NCBI GenBank assembly: GCA_963800065.1
Contig: CAWCZO010000011.1
Coordinates: 310,001 to 374,000, forward strand
Direction of reading: 5' to 3'
DNA: 64,000 nt
Origin: CAWJFJ01 sp963800065
GTDB lineage: Bacteria > Actinomycetota > Acidimicrobiia > Acidimicrobiales > UBA8190
The position numbers were made by a program, and so were the translations under genes. Below the pieces are notes generated by a model, which worked only from the letters and a program-made list of their open reading frames with translations, had not been told where the DNA came from and did not search any database. Numbering within the stretch: position 1 is the first letter of the stretch; each line of letters begins with the position of its first letter. This document shows, piece after piece, positions 17,069-27,018 of this stretch.

Positions 17069-17785
17069 TCAGAAGAGCTGGGCGGACAGCGCCTTGCGGT
17101 AGCGCGCCGTGCGGGGATCGTCGGGACCGAGGGTCTCCAGGAGATCGATGAATTCCTGGCGGGCGTCGGTGTCGTCCTTCACCCGGGGCAGCAGCGCGTC
17201 GAGGAGGACGTCGACGCCGTCGGCGGGGACCTGGACCTGTTGGGCGGCCAGGCGCGCTTCGGCGGCGACGACGCGCGACGCGGCCGTCTCGGGAATCCGG
17301 TTCAGGAGGTCGAGGGCCTCCGAGGGCTGGCCGCCGGTCACCAGGAGCCGGGCCAGGGCCACGACACCGTCAGGATGGTCGGGCTCGAGCTCGAGGGCCC
17401 GTCGCAGCGACGCCTCGTCACCGGCGGCGACCAGCTCGTCGGCTTCCGACGGGGCCGGGGCCAGCCGGGCGATGAATTCGGCCACCTGTGGTTCGGGAAG
17501 GGCTCCGATGAAATGATCGACGATCTGCCGGTCGCGGATGGCGAAGACGGCCGGGATAGACTGCACACTGAACGCCGTCGACACCCGGGGGTTGTCGTCC
17601 ACATTGACCTTGACGAGCTCGACGGCACCGCCGGACGCTTCGACCGCTTTTTCCAGAATGGGCCCGAGCGTGCGGCACGGACCGCACCACGGGGCCCACA
17701 GATCGACGATGACGGGGACGTCGACCGACCGGTCGAGGACGTCCCGCTCGAAGCTGGCATCGGTGACATCGGTCACAGTGGTCAC
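17069..17785 (-). CDS. Thioredoxin-domain protein with TPR tail (CnoX/YbbN-like)
   Basis: 238 aa from the GTG at 17785; a second GTG 9 bases later is equally possible. The N-terminal thioredoxin domain (about 8-105) has the active site WCGPC at residues 33-37 and the cis-Pro region QSIPAVFAI. The C-terminal half is helical with TPR-like pairs (ELEPDHPDGVVALARLL). This architecture matches YbbN/CnoX co-chaperones, though here the CxxC is intact and redox activity is likely. It is divergent from the phosphotransferase gene. Confidence 0.85.
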   Translation of the reverse strand: MTTVTDVTDASFERDVLDRSVDVPVIVDLWAPWCGPCRTLGPILEKAVEASGGAVELVKVNVDDNPRVSTAFSVQSIPAVFAIRDRQIVDHFIGALPEPQVAEFIARLAPAPSEADELVAAGDEASLRRALELEPDHPDGVVALARLLVTGGQPSEALDLLNRIPETAASRVVAAEARLAAQQVQVPADGVDVLLDALLPRVKDDTDARQEFIDLLETLGPDDPRTARYRKALSAQLF

Positions 17786-17891
17786 GGCCCGACGATACCG
17801 GAAGAGGCTCGTCACCCATGCCGGTGCCGGGGCGTCACGGTGGGGGCGGCTCCTCGACACCGCGCCCGGACGCGGGAGATAGCGTGCATCC

Positions 17892-18953
17892 ATGGCCGCC
17901 CCGCCCACCCTCGGTCACGACGACGTCGAGGGGATCGATGCCGAGCGGGTGGGGAAGTGGTTCACCGAGAACATCACCGGGATCGAGCCCCCCCTTCGCT
18001 ATGAGCTCATCGCCGGGGGCCGGTCGAACCTGACGTACCGGGTGAGCGATGCCGGCGGCCGTCAGTTCGCACTGCGTCGGCCTCCGCTGAGCCATGTCCT
18101 TCCGACCGCCCACGACATGACCCGTGAATACAGGGTGATCAGCGCGCTGGGCCCCACCCCGGTTCCCGTACCCCTCACCTTCGGTCTGTGCGAGGACGAG
18201 AGCGTGAACGGACGACCCTTCTATGTGATGGAGTTCGTCGAAGGTCACATCGTCCGCGACGCCGAGACGGCCGAGCGCGAACTCGATCTCGGTGCCCGAC
18301 ATCGTGCCGGGGAATCGATGGCCGACACACTGGCCGCCCTCCACGCCGTCGACGTGGACGCCGTCGGGTTGGGGGACTTCGCCAAGCGCGAGGGGTACAT
18401 CGAGCGCCAACTCCGGCGCTGGTACGAGCAGTTCCGCAATTCGGCGGTGGACGGCGTCGATACCGCTACCATCATCGGTGTCGTCCATGACCGTCTGGCC
18501 GCCGACATACCGCCCCAGGTGGGCACCGCCATCGTCCACGGCGACTACCGGCTCGACAACACCGTGCTCGGCCCCGACGGCGCCGTCAAGGCGGTGCTCG
18601 ACTGGGAGATCTGCACGCTCGGCGACCCGCTCGCCGATCTCGGGTTGCTGATGGTCTATTGGACCGAAGCCGGGGACGAGGCGGCCCTTCTCGGTGTGAC
18701 ACCGACCACCGTCCCGGGATTCCCCGGGCGCGCCGAGATCCGGCAGCGTTACCACGACGCCTCGGGACGCAACCTGGGGCGCCTCGACTTCTATGTCGCC
18801 TTCGGGTACTGGAAGCTGGCCTGCATCCTCCAGGGTGTGTACGCCCGCTACGTCGGGGGCGCCACCGCCGGGGACCGCTCCAGCGTGGAAGGGTTCGCCA
18901 GCAGCATCGTGCGTCTGGCCGAGATGGCGCAGGGCACGCTGGAGGCCCCGTGA
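17892..18953 (+). CDS. Aminoglycoside-phosphotransferase-like (acyl-CoA dehydrogenase-associated) protein
   Basis: 353 aa kinase-fold protein. The nucleotide loop is GGRSNLTYRV (about residues 42-51). Brenner's motif HGDYRLDN and the metal-binding LDWEICTLGDPLADLG follow. This branch resembles the APH domain of mammalian ACAD10/11, whose partner phosphorylates hydroxyacyl-CoAs, rather than antibiotic-resistance enzymes. It may act on 4-hydroxyacyl substrates. It is followed 16 bases later by the PAC2-family gene. Confidence 0.85.
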   Translation: MAAPPTLGHDDVEGIDAERVGKWFTENITGIEPPLRYELIAGGRSNLTYRVSDAGGRQFALRRPPLSHVLPTAHDMTREYRVISALGPTPVPVPLTFGLCEDESVNGRPFYVMEFVEGHIVRDAETAERELDLGARHRAGESMADTLAALHAVDVDAVGLGDFAKREGYIERQLRRWYEQFRNSAVDGVDTATIIGVVHDRLAADIPPQVGTAIVHGDYRLDNTVLGPDGAVKAVLDWEICTLGDPLADLGLLMVYWTEAGDEAALLGVTPTTVPGFPGRAEIRQRYHDASGRNLGRLDFYVAFGYWKLACILQGVYARYVGGATAGDRSSVEGFASSIVRLAEMAQGTLEAP

Positions 18954-18969
18954 AGCGGGGTGGTCGGTC

Positions 18970-19870
18970 ATGACCCTGTACGAACGCCATATGGACCGCG
19001 TCCCCGGCGGCGCCGTGCTGGTCGTCGCCCTCGAGGGCTGGGTGGACGCCGGTCTCGGTGCCGACGGCGCCATCTCGGCGCTGCTGTCGGCGGGGCCGAC
19101 CGAGCTGGTCGCCACCTTCGACGGCGAGTCTCTGATCGACCAACGCGCCCGCCGCCCCGTCGTCCATATCGCGGGGGATCAACGAAGGGCTCACCTGGCC
19201 CGTCATCCAGATGCGACTGGGACAGGACCTGGCCGGCGCCGAGGTCTGCTTCCTGGTGGGCCCCGAACCCGACTTCCGTTGGCCCAGTTTCGTCGACTCC
19301 GTCGTCGGGCTGTGCCGCCATCTACGGGTCCGGATGGTGGTCGGGTTGGGCGCCTTTCCGGCCCCGGCCCCGCACACACGCCCGGTCCGTCTGGCCGCCA
19401 CGGCGCCGTCGTCGTCCGCCGACCTGGTCGCCCAGATCGGGATCGTCCAGGGGGAGATCGACGTGCCGTCCGGTGTGTGGGGAGCTCTCGAGCTGGCTTT
19501 AGGGGCGGCCGATATCGCCGCCGTCGGCCTGTGGGCCCGTGTTCCGCACTACGTGTCGGGCATGGCGTTCCCGTCCGCCAGTGCGGCGCTGCTCGACGGA
19601 CTGGCGGCCGTCGCCGGTCTGTCGGTCGACGCATCGTCTCTGCACACGGCAGCCGACGCCTCGTTGCGCCAAGTCGACGACCTGATCTCGAAGAGCTCCG
19701 AACACACCGCCATGGTGCGGCAACTCGAACACAGCGTGGACACCGCCGAAGGCAACCCGCTCGATGTCGGACAGCTGCCGACGGGGGACGAGTTGGCCGC
19801 CGAACTCGAGCGTTACCTGCGTAACGAGCGCGGTGAGCGGGGTGAGGGGACCACGCCCGAGGGCGACTGA
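18970..19870 (+). pseudogene. PAC2-family protein, frame broken in a G5 run
   Basis: Together the two frames encode a ~300 aa PAC2 (proteasome-assembly-chaperone-like) protein. The first part from the ATG at 18970 gives VVALEGWVDAGLGADGAI up to PVVHIA. After a one-base shift the frame continues INEGLTWPVIQMRLGQDL and runs to the TGA at 19870, including SSADLVAQIGIVQGEIDVP. The break lies at the G run 19173-19177, where one G is in excess. The rest is intact, so a homopolymer sequencing error is as likely as real decay. Actinobacterial PAC2 proteins are of unsettled function. Confidence 0.8.
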
Positions 19871-19911
19871 TCCGGCGAACGGCGCCGCCGCTGTCGGGTA
19901 GGGTGCCCGCG

Positions 19912-20922
19912 ATGCTCATCGACGGCGGAATCAGCTTCGATCCCAGCGACGCCATCACCTCGGCCACGCGAGCCGAGGAGGACGGCTTCGACGGTCTCTG
20001 GTGCGCGGAGACGGCGCACGATCCGTTCCTCCCCTTACTTCTGGCCGCCGAGCACACCGAGCGAATCCAACTGGGTACCGCCATCGCCGTGGCCTTCGCC
20101 CGGAACCCGATGACGACCGCCGTGTTGGCCAACGACCTGCAGACGTACTCGAAGGGACGATTCCTGCTCGGCCTCGGCTCGCAGATCAAGCCGCACATCA
20201 CCAAGCGGTACTCGATGCCGTGGTCGCACCCGGCGGCACGGATGCGAGAGTTCATCGAGGCCATGAGGGCCATCTGGTCGGCGTGGCACGACGGGACCAA
20301 GCTGGCCTTCCGGGGTGAGTTCTACACGCACACGCTGATGACCCCGTTCTTCAATGCCGGGCCCAACCCCTACGGCGCCCCTCCGGTCTTCCTGGCCGCC
20401 GTCGGCGAATTGATGACCGAGGTGGCCGGCGAGGTGGCGGACGGCCTCCTCGCCCACGGGTTCACCACCGAGCGCTACATGCGCGAGGTCACCCTCCCCG
20501 CCCTCGAGCGCGGTCTGGCCCGGTCGGGGCGTTCCCGTCAGGGCTTCCAGATTTCGTACCCGGCCATGATCGTCACGGGGACCGACGACGCCGAGATGGC
20601 GGCGGCCGTGGAGGGCGTCAAAGCCCAACTCGCCTTCTACGGCTCTACTCCCGCCTACAAGCCGGTCCTGGCCCTCCACGGATGGGGCGACCTGCACTCG
20701 GAGCTCAACGTGTTGTCCAAGCGAGGCGAGTGGGTCCAGATGGCCGGACTCATCAGCGATGACATCGTCGATGCCTTCGCCGTAGTCGGTGAGCCCGGGG
20801 AGATCCCGGCCAAGCTTCTCGCCCGCTACGGCGACATGGTCACGAGGGTCAGCTTCTACGCCCCCTACCGGATGGACCACCGGCGCGTCCAGGAGATGTT
20901 GGCCGGCTTCCGGGCCACGTAG
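19912..20922 (+). CDS. LLM-class F420-dependent oxidoreductase (TIGR03617-like)
   Basis: 336 aa luciferase-like TIM barrel. Family features include GFDGLWCAETAHDPFLPL, ERIQLGTAIAVAFARNP and GRFLLGLGSQIKPHI, and the C-terminal AGFRAT end. The ATG at 19912 is chosen over the GTG at 19903. Close relatives are F420-linked enzymes abundant in mycobacteria and Acidimicrobiia; the substrate is unknown. It converges on leuS with a 32-base gap. Confidence 0.82.
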   Translation: MLIDGGISFDPSDAITSATRAEEDGFDGLWCAETAHDPFLPLLLAAEHTERIQLGTAIAVAFARNPMTTAVLANDLQTYSKGRFLLGLGSQIKPHITKRYSMPWSHPAARMREFIEAMRAIWSAWHDGTKLAFRGEFYTHTLMTPFFNAGPNPYGAPPVFLAAVGELMTEVAGEVADGLLAHGFTTERYMREVTLPALERGLARSGRSRQGFQISYPAMIVTGTDDAEMAAAVEGVKAQLAFYGSTPAYKPVLALHGWGDLHSELNVLSKRGEWVQMAGLISDDIVDAFAVVGEPGEIPAKLLARYGDMVTRVSFYAPYRMDHRRVQEMLAGFRAT

Positions 20923-20954
20923 GTTCGAACCGACCGACGTCGTCGGCGGAGACG

Positions 20955-23439
20955 TCAGACGACGATGTTGACCAGACGGGGCGGGCGGGCGACGATCCGG
21001 GACGGTTCGCTACCGTCGAGGACCTCCACCACCCGGGGCGAGGCCAGGGCCAGGGCGATGGCCTCCGACTCGGGGATGTCCGGCGTCACGTCGACTCGGT
21101 CCTTCAGCTTGCCGTTGACCTGAACGACCATGGTCACCCGCTCGGCCCGGGACAGATCGGGGTCGTACGACGGCCAGGGCTGGGCGTGGAGCCGGGCGTC
21201 GGGGCCGTGACGCCGCTCCCAGGCCTCGGCCGTCACGTGCGGGGTCATCGGCGCCAACATCAGGAGAAGGGCGTCGGCGGCGGCATCGTAGGTGGGCCGG
21301 TGGGGCCCGGACTCCTCACGCCGGTATCGCTGCAGTTCGTTTGAGAATTCCATGCAGGCGGCGACCGAGGTGTTGAACGACCAGCGCTCCATGTCGTCGC
21401 TGACCTTGGCGATCAGGCGGTGAACGGATCGGGTGATTTCCAGGTCGGCGGGTGTGGGCTCACCCTGGCGCCAAGAGGTGTCACCGCCCCCCTCCACGGT
21501 GAGGCGCCAGACGCGATCGAGGAACCGGGCACAGCCCTCGATGATCTCGTCGGTCTGGGCGCTCCAGTCCATGTCGTCGCCCGGCGGACCGGCGAAGAGA
21601 TGGAAGAGTCTCGAGCGCGTCGGCGCCGACGGAGTCGAAGTACTTCGTCGGCGCGATGAGATTCCCCTTGGACTTGGACATCTTCTTGTGGTCCAGCCGG
21701 ATCATCCCTTGGGTGAAGAGGCGACGGAAGGGCTCGCGGGGAATTCCCGGGGCCAGGCCCACGTCGATCAGGGCCCGGGTGTAGAAGCGCGCGTAGAGGA
21801 GGTGGAGGATGGCGTGCTCGATGCCGCCGATGTACTGGTCGACGGGCATGAAGTGGGCGGCCACCTCAGGATCGAAGGGGCGTTCCTCAGACCACGGGTC
21901 GCAGAACCTCAGGAAGTACCACGACGAGTCGACGAAGGTGTCCATCGTGTCGGTCTCCCGCTCGGCCGGGCCCCCACAGACGGGGCAGGTGGTATGGCGG
22001 AACGTCGGGTGCCGGGTGAGCGGAGACTCCCCCGTCGGGAGGAACTCGACGTCGTCCGGGGCCAGGACCGGTAGTTGGTCCTCGGGGACACCGACCGCCC
22101 CGTGCTCGGGGCAGTAGACGATGGGGATCGGGCACCCCCAGAACCGCTGGCGCGAGACCAGCCAGTCACGCAGGCGGTAGTTCACCGTCCGCCGTCCGAT
22201 CCCTTCGGCCTCGAACCACTCGATGGCGCGCTCCTTGGCGGCGGCGACGTCCAGGCCGTCGAGGAACCCTGAGTTCTCCTTGAGTCCGTCTCCCGTCCAG
22301 GCCCCGCCGTCGAAACCGTCCGGCGGGCGAGTGGTCCGCACCACCGGGAGGCCGTGGGCACGGGCGAAATCCCAGTCGCGCTCGTCCTCCGCCGGGACGG
22401 CCATGATGGCACCGGTGCCGTAGCGCATGAGAACGTAATCGGCCACGTAGACCGGTATCTCCCGGCCGGTGAGCGGATTGACGACGTGACCTCCGGTGAA
22501 GGCTCCCCTCTTGGCCAGGGCCTGTCCCTCGGCCTCGAACGACGTGCGTTCGTACTCGGTGACCCGGGCCGCTGCGGCGCGAACCTCCTCCACGGCGACA
22601 CGCTGGGCGTCGGTGGTGAGGATATCGACCAGGGGATGCTCAGGGGCCAGCACGGCGTAGGTCATGCCGAAGCTCGTGTCAGGTCGGGTGGTGAACACCT
22701 TCAGGGTGCGACGGTCCGACTGCTCTCCGACCACCGGCATCTCGAACTCGACACCTTCGGAACGGCCGACCCAGTTGCGTTGCATCGTCTTCACCCGCTC
22801 CGGCCAGTCGAGGGCGTCGAGGTCGGCGAGGAGCTCGTCGGCGTAGGAGGTGATCCGGAAGAACCACTGTTCGAGGTCGCGTTGGATCACGAGATCGCCC
22901 GACCGCTCGCAGGTGCCGTCGGCCAGGACCTGCTCGTTGGCCAGGACCGTCTGGCATCCCGGACACCAATTGACGGGGGCCATGGCCCGATAGGCGAGGC
23001 CCGCTTCGAAGAGCCGGAGGAAGATGACCTGGTTCCAACGCATATAGGAGGGGTCATGGCTTCGGATCTCGCGCCGCCAGTCGTAGACCGCACCCAGGGA
23101 GACGACGCTGGACTTCAGTTCGGCGATGCGCTCCTCGGTGAAGATGCGGGGGTGGGTCCCCGTCCGGATCGCCGCGTTCTCAGCCGGGAGGCCGAACGAG
23201 TCGAACCCGAAGGGCGACAGGACGGCGTATCCCTGCATCGTCCGGTGCCGGACCAGGAGATCGCCGAAGGTGTAGTTCCGGACATGGCCCTGATGGGCCG
23301 GGCCACTCGGGTACGGGTACATGCACAGGACGTACTGGGGAGGCCGGGGGTCGTCGGCATCGACCTGGTAGGACCCCTCGTCGGCCCAACGCCGCTGCCA
23401 TTTCCTCTCGATCTCCTGAACGTCGTAGACCCGCGCCAT
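20955..23439 (-). pseudogene. leuS: Leucyl-tRNA synthetase, single frame break near the KMSKS side
   Basis: Class I aminoacyl-tRNA synthetase of about 828 aa if repaired. The HIGH-type motif is in PYPSGPAHQGHVRNY, the CP1 editing domain follows, then DTFVDSSWYFLRF, and KMSKS is in DHKKMSKSKGN. After GADAL the frame breaks at about 21611-21617; the other frame continues RLFHLFAGPPGDDMDWS through the anticodon-binding domain to the TGA at 20955. One extra base explains it. Because LeuRS is essential and the rest is intact, a sequence error is the likeliest cause. Confidence 0.92.
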
Positions 23440-23672
23440 GGCTGGATTCTACGGAGCCCGGGCGCCGTCCCAGCGATCTCGCCACCGACGAGACGTCTCG
23501 GCGCGAGCCGGACCTGGCCGCGACCGGTCCCCGGTCGGCTGGAGCACCGAGAAAAGGCACGTCGGCTCCGCCGACGGCGGGGAGGGACCGTGGACCCCGA
23601 CCAGGACCGGGGGGAATGCTGAGGGAGAGTCGGGGGACGACGCGACGGGACTGGTATCGTTCCGACTTGCCC

Positions 23673-23746
23673 GGGGGCGTAGCTCAGCTGGTAGAGCGCT
23701 TGACTGGCAGTCAAGAGGTTCGTGGGTTCGAGTCCCATCGCCTCCA
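23673..23746 (+). tRNA. tRNA-Ala (anticodon GGC)
   Basis: A full cloverleaf is present: acceptor 23673-23679 with 23739-23745, D arm GCTC/GAGC, anticodon stem CTTGA/TCAAG with GGC at 23706-23708, and T arm GTGGG/CCCAT around TTCGAGT. The third acceptor pair is G3-U70, the alanine identity element. CCA is not encoded. It marks the boundary between the core genes and the loosely packed region that follows. Confidence 0.96.
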
Positions 23747-24289
23747 CGGATGTTGTCGGAATGACAACGTTTTCCCTGGTAAATGCCGTTTTTTCGTTGG
23801 CACTAACCGACCGAAGCAAAGTGCGATGTTCGAACCCCCCCGGGGATGACCGAATTCCGGCCCGACCGGTGGCTCGGCTCCGCGAGGGCGCTGAGCGCGG
23901 TTACGGACATCTCGTCGCGCGAGCTGAGCGGCTCGCGCGGGAGCCGATTCCCGCGCACTCCGTCGACCAGCCGTGCGGCAGCCGCGGGTCAGGGCTGCAT
24001 CGCCGCCTGGACGCCGGCGTAGCCCTGCGAGACGTGCTTCTCGCCGCCCATCGTCGTGACCGGTGCCGTGCTGGTCGTCACGTCCGATCGATGTCGGCCT
24101 TCTGCGAATATAGGGTGCCTTTGCCCAGCACCGCCGGTCATTGGAGACCGCTCACACACGGCACTTACATCACGGTCCACGCAAATACACGCCTTGACCG
24201 GTATCGACAATTACTGCGCCAGCTTGATGGCGGCAGATGAACTCCCACAACGTCAGGTTCCCCACCGTATGTTCGACCCTGACCAACGC
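23747..24289. other. Gene-poor stretch downstream of tRNA-Ala
   Basis: 543 bases with no gene I can defend. The minus-strand frame 23989-24210 ends in a protein-like tail (VTTMGGEKHVSQGYAGVQAAM) that may be the end of a lost gene. No copy of the tRNA 3' end (attachment site) and no integrase is visible. Confidence 0.5.
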
Positions 24290-24679
24290 TCAACTGAGAG
24301 CCGCTTCGACATCCTCGAGAAGAGCGCGCGCCGAGAGTGGCAAGGGCAGCATCAGGTGGCCTTCGAGCAACGGCTCCCACTGGACGGCTTCCGACGGGGG
24401 GGTCTCCACGATCACTGCCGCTTCGGGGTGCAGTCGGCCCAGTTCCTCGAGCACTTGTCGACATGACGAGTCGTGGAACCCGAGCGCGGACACCACGACG
24501 TCGGCGGATTCGACCAGCGAGCAGCGATGACCGCTCAGAAGCGGGCACCAACTCGATGGCGGGCCTTCGGGCCCGGGACACCACGACACCTTGTAGCCGC
24601 TGTCTTCGAGGAGCCCCCATATCACGCTCGCTTCAGCCCCCTCCGGCGCTTCCAGCAGCACTTCGGGACGCGATGTCAC
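24290..24679 (-). CDS. Small degenerate receiver-like (CheY-fold) protein
   Basis: 129 aa from a GTG at 24679; an ATG at 24730 would add 17 residues of unconvincing sequence. The alternating pattern resembles a response-regulator receiver: EVLLEAP, then ADVVVSALGF, AAVIVETPP and MLPLPLSARALLEDVEAAL at the C-terminus. The acidic pocket, the phospho-Asp and the conserved Lys are not present, so it would be a pseudo-receiver. No partner kinase is adjacent. The assignment rests on pattern only. Confidence 0.5.
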   Translation of the reverse strand: MTSRPEVLLEAPEGAEASVIWGLLEDSGYKVSWCPGPEGPPSSWCPLLSGHRCSLVESADVVVSALGFHDSSCRQVLEELGRLHPEAAVIVETPPSEAVQWEPLLEGHLMLPLPLSARALLEDVEAALS

Positions 24680-24892
24680 CGGAACCTGAGCCTTGATTAC
24701 TGCGCCCCTAAATACCTGCCCCGAGCCCATATGGACCCCTATCTCTTCGCGACCGGACAGGATCGTCCTCTTGCAGCGTCACCTAGGCCACGCTCCGGCG
24801 GTAGAGGACTTGGTCCCGACCTTCCTTGAATGTTCGGAGCCGATCTCTGCTCAGTGCTTGCGTCAAGCAGGACCACTGGTGGCCCGGAACAT

Positions 24893-24946
24893 ACAGTGAA
24901 ATGAGAAGAACGGCCCCCTGGGCCGCTCTTCAGAAACGCTCACTGT
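24893..24946. terminator. Long composite hairpin, terminator-like
   Basis: The outer arms ACAGTGA (24893-24899) and TCACTGT (24940-24946) enclose an inner 12-bp stem with one mismatch (24905-24916 with 24920-24931, loop CCT). Either strand could terminate transcription here. There is no long T-run. Confidence 0.45.
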
Positions 24947-25097
24947 CACCTTCGCCAATACCAGTCTTTGTGACGAAGCTCGGATCTCGTCCGAGATTAT
25001 AATTGTGACAGCCGCGACGGCGCCAGGAAAGAGGCGAAAGTCCCATCTTTGTTACCCCGGCCGCGGATCCGATCCGAACCCGAGACCCTTGAGCAAC

Positions 25098-25123
25098 AGG
25101 GCCGAGCGAGTTCGCTCGGCCCT
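25098..25123. terminator. Perfect 11-bp GC-rich hairpin
   Basis: AGGGCCGAGCG and its exact complement are separated by AGTT. The structure is strong but lacks a T-run. It lies about 165 bases before the acyl-CoA dehydrogenase and may end transcription entering from the left. Confidence 0.45.
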
Positions 25124-25287
25124 GCCCAGTAGTCACCCGGTTCTCCTTGTGCAATGTGCTAACGGGCATGGCGCGCTACTGCCGGGATTGCTCGGGGTGT
25201 CAGAAAGGACCTGCTGACCCGCGCCGAGCGATATCCCTCCGGCCGTGACTATGGGCGGGCCGGTCCGTGGGGGAGCAGAATGGGGCT

Positions 25288-26988
25288 GTGACCGAGCAGC
25301 CGGGACGCGACGACCTCGCCCGATGGATGGAATCGCGTCCGACCAACTACTACGAGGCGACACCCAATCTGCGGTCGGTGCTCGACATCCGGGCCGGCGC
25401 CACGCGTACGTCCGGCATGGAGCCCGGCCTCAAGGACTTTGGCGGTGCGGTCGCCGAGGTCATCGATCCCGCCGTCGCGACCCTCGAGCGTCATCGCGAG
25501 CTGCCCGCCCACGTCCCCTACGACGGCATCGGCCGGCGGGTCGACCAGATCGAGTTCCACCCCGACTACCGGCGCGCCGGCCAAGCGGTGTGGGCGTCGG
25601 GGATCCTGGCGGTGAATCAGGGCGGCCGCGGCGCCTTCGAGCAAGCGGCCTTGTTCTACTTGTTGGCACAAGCAGGAGAAGGGGGCCACAGCTGCCCGGT
25701 CGTGTGCACCGCCGGTCTGGCGCGGGCGGTCGAGCGCCGGGGTTCGCCCGAACTCAAAGTGCGTTACCTGTCCAACCTCTTCGAGGTCGACTACGACCGC
25801 TGCCTGCGGGGATCGCAATTCCTCACCGAGGTCCAGGGGGGCTCCGACGTAGGCACCAACGTGGCGCGTGCCGTGCCTGACCCGGCCGAGCCCGGCGCAT
25901 GGCGGATCACCGGCGAGAAGTGGTTCTGCTCGGTGGCCGATGCCGACCTCTTCGCCGTGACCGCCCGCCCCGACGGCGCCAGTCAGGGAACCAGCGGGCT
26001 GGGATGCTTTCTCGTGCCCCGGAGCCTCGACGACGTCACCCCCAACGGCTTTCGCATCCGGAGGTTAAAGGACAAGCTCGGCACGCGCTGTCTTGCTTCG
26101 GCAGAGATCGATTTCGAAGGCGCCCTGGGCTGGCCCATCGGTGGCGTCGAGGAAGGGTTCCATGTCGCCGTGGAGGAGCTGCTCAACACCTCCCGGTGGC
26201 TAAACGCCGTGGGCTCGACCGGTCTCATGCGCCGTGCCTATCTGGAGGCCTCGACCTTCGCGCGTCACCGTCAGGCGTTCGGGCAGGCCGTCGGGTCGTT
26301 CCCAGCTGTGCGTGAGCAGTTGGCGGTGATGAAGGTCGAAGAGCAGGCCGCGCTGGCCTCGACGATGGCGCTCACCGGGCTGCTCGACCACCTCAATGGC
26401 GGCCAGGCTTCCGAGCCGGAGGTTGCCGTTTACCGGTTCCTCGTCAACGCCAACAAGTACCTCACCTCGATCACGGCCACTGATGTCGTGCACCGCGGGA
26501 TCGAGGTGCTCGGCGGCAACGGCACGATCGAAGACTTCTCCCCGCTTCCTCGCCTCTATCGCGATGCCGTCGTGTTCGAGAGCTGGGAGGGCACCCACAA
26601 CGTGCTGTGTGCCCAGGTGTACCGAGACTGCACTCGTCTCGGCCTCGTCGACCAGGTGCTGGCCTGGGCCCGGGGCGAGCTGGCCACAGCCGGCGAACAC
26701 GACGGCGCGCTCGTCACCGCCGCGCTGGATGCGCTTGAACCCCGCCTGCGACGCTCACTTGCGGACCCCGAATACGCTGCCACCCATTTTCGTCGCCACC
26801 TCGACCACCTCACCCGCGTCATCCAGGCATCGTGCCTTCTCACGGAGGCTGTCACGGGAGCCGACGCCCAGAAGAGCGCAGTGGTGGCGCTCTTCGTGCG
26901 TCGCCACCTAGCTCCGGAACACCGTCCCGAGGACGAGCCGGGATGGAACGAGCTGGTGGAGGCCGTTGTCGGTGCCGACTTCGGGTGA
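25288..26988 (+). CDS. AidB-like acyl-CoA dehydrogenase
   Basis: 566 aa from the GTG at 25288; an in-frame GTG at 25267 would add 7 residues, but the GGGGGAG box fits the later start. Diagnostic AidB/ACAD11-type stretches are FLTEVQGGSDVGTN, RRLKDKLGTRCLASAEI and LGGNGTIEDFSPLPRLYRDA, then VFESWEGTHNVLC. The family are FAD flavoproteins, either acyl-CoA dehydrogenases or AidB-type DNA-damage-response proteins; the sequence does not separate these. The gene is intact and as GC-rich as the core. Confidence 0.88.
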   Translation: MTEQPGRDDLARWMESRPTNYYEATPNLRSVLDIRAGATRTSGMEPGLKDFGGAVAEVIDPAVATLERHRELPAHVPYDGIGRRVDQIEFHPDYRRAGQAVWASGILAVNQGGRGAFEQAALFYLLAQAGEGGHSCPVVCTAGLARAVERRGSPELKVRYLSNLFEVDYDRCLRGSQFLTEVQGGSDVGTNVARAVPDPAEPGAWRITGEKWFCSVADADLFAVTARPDGASQGTSGLGCFLVPRSLDDVTPNGFRIRRLKDKLGTRCLASAEIDFEGALGWPIGGVEEGFHVAVEELLNTSRWLNAVGSTGLMRRAYLEASTFARHRQAFGQAVGSFPAVREQLAVMKVEEQAALASTMALTGLLDHLNGGQASEPEVAVYRFLVNANKYLTSITATDVVHRGIEVLGGNGTIEDFSPLPRLYRDAVVFESWEGTHNVLCAQVYRDCTRLGLVDQVLAWARGELATAGEHDGALVTAALDALEPRLRRSLADPEYAATHFRRHLDHLTRVIQASCLLTEAVTGADAQKSAVVALFVRRHLAPEHRPEDEPGWNELVEAVVGADFG

Positions 26989-27018
26989 TATTTGCCAGAC
27001 ACGGCACCGGGTCGTCCT

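Larger units (their letters stand above)
24680..25287. other. Gene-poor stretch with several hairpins
   Basis: About 600 bases without a supported gene, between the receiver-like gene and the acyl-CoA dehydrogenase. It holds three inverted repeats (24893-24946, 24979-24995 and 25098-25123), listed or described separately. No promoter can be placed with confidence. Confidence 0.5.

Noticed and set aside
17892..18953. Aminoglycoside resistance kinase
   Set aside because: The sequence resembles the ACAD10/11-associated APH branch of fatty-acid metabolism rather than resistance enzymes.
25060..25100. tRNA-like stretch on the minus strand (GGGTTCGGATC)
   Set aside because: No cloverleaf can be built around it, so it is neither a tRNA nor a clear attachment site.
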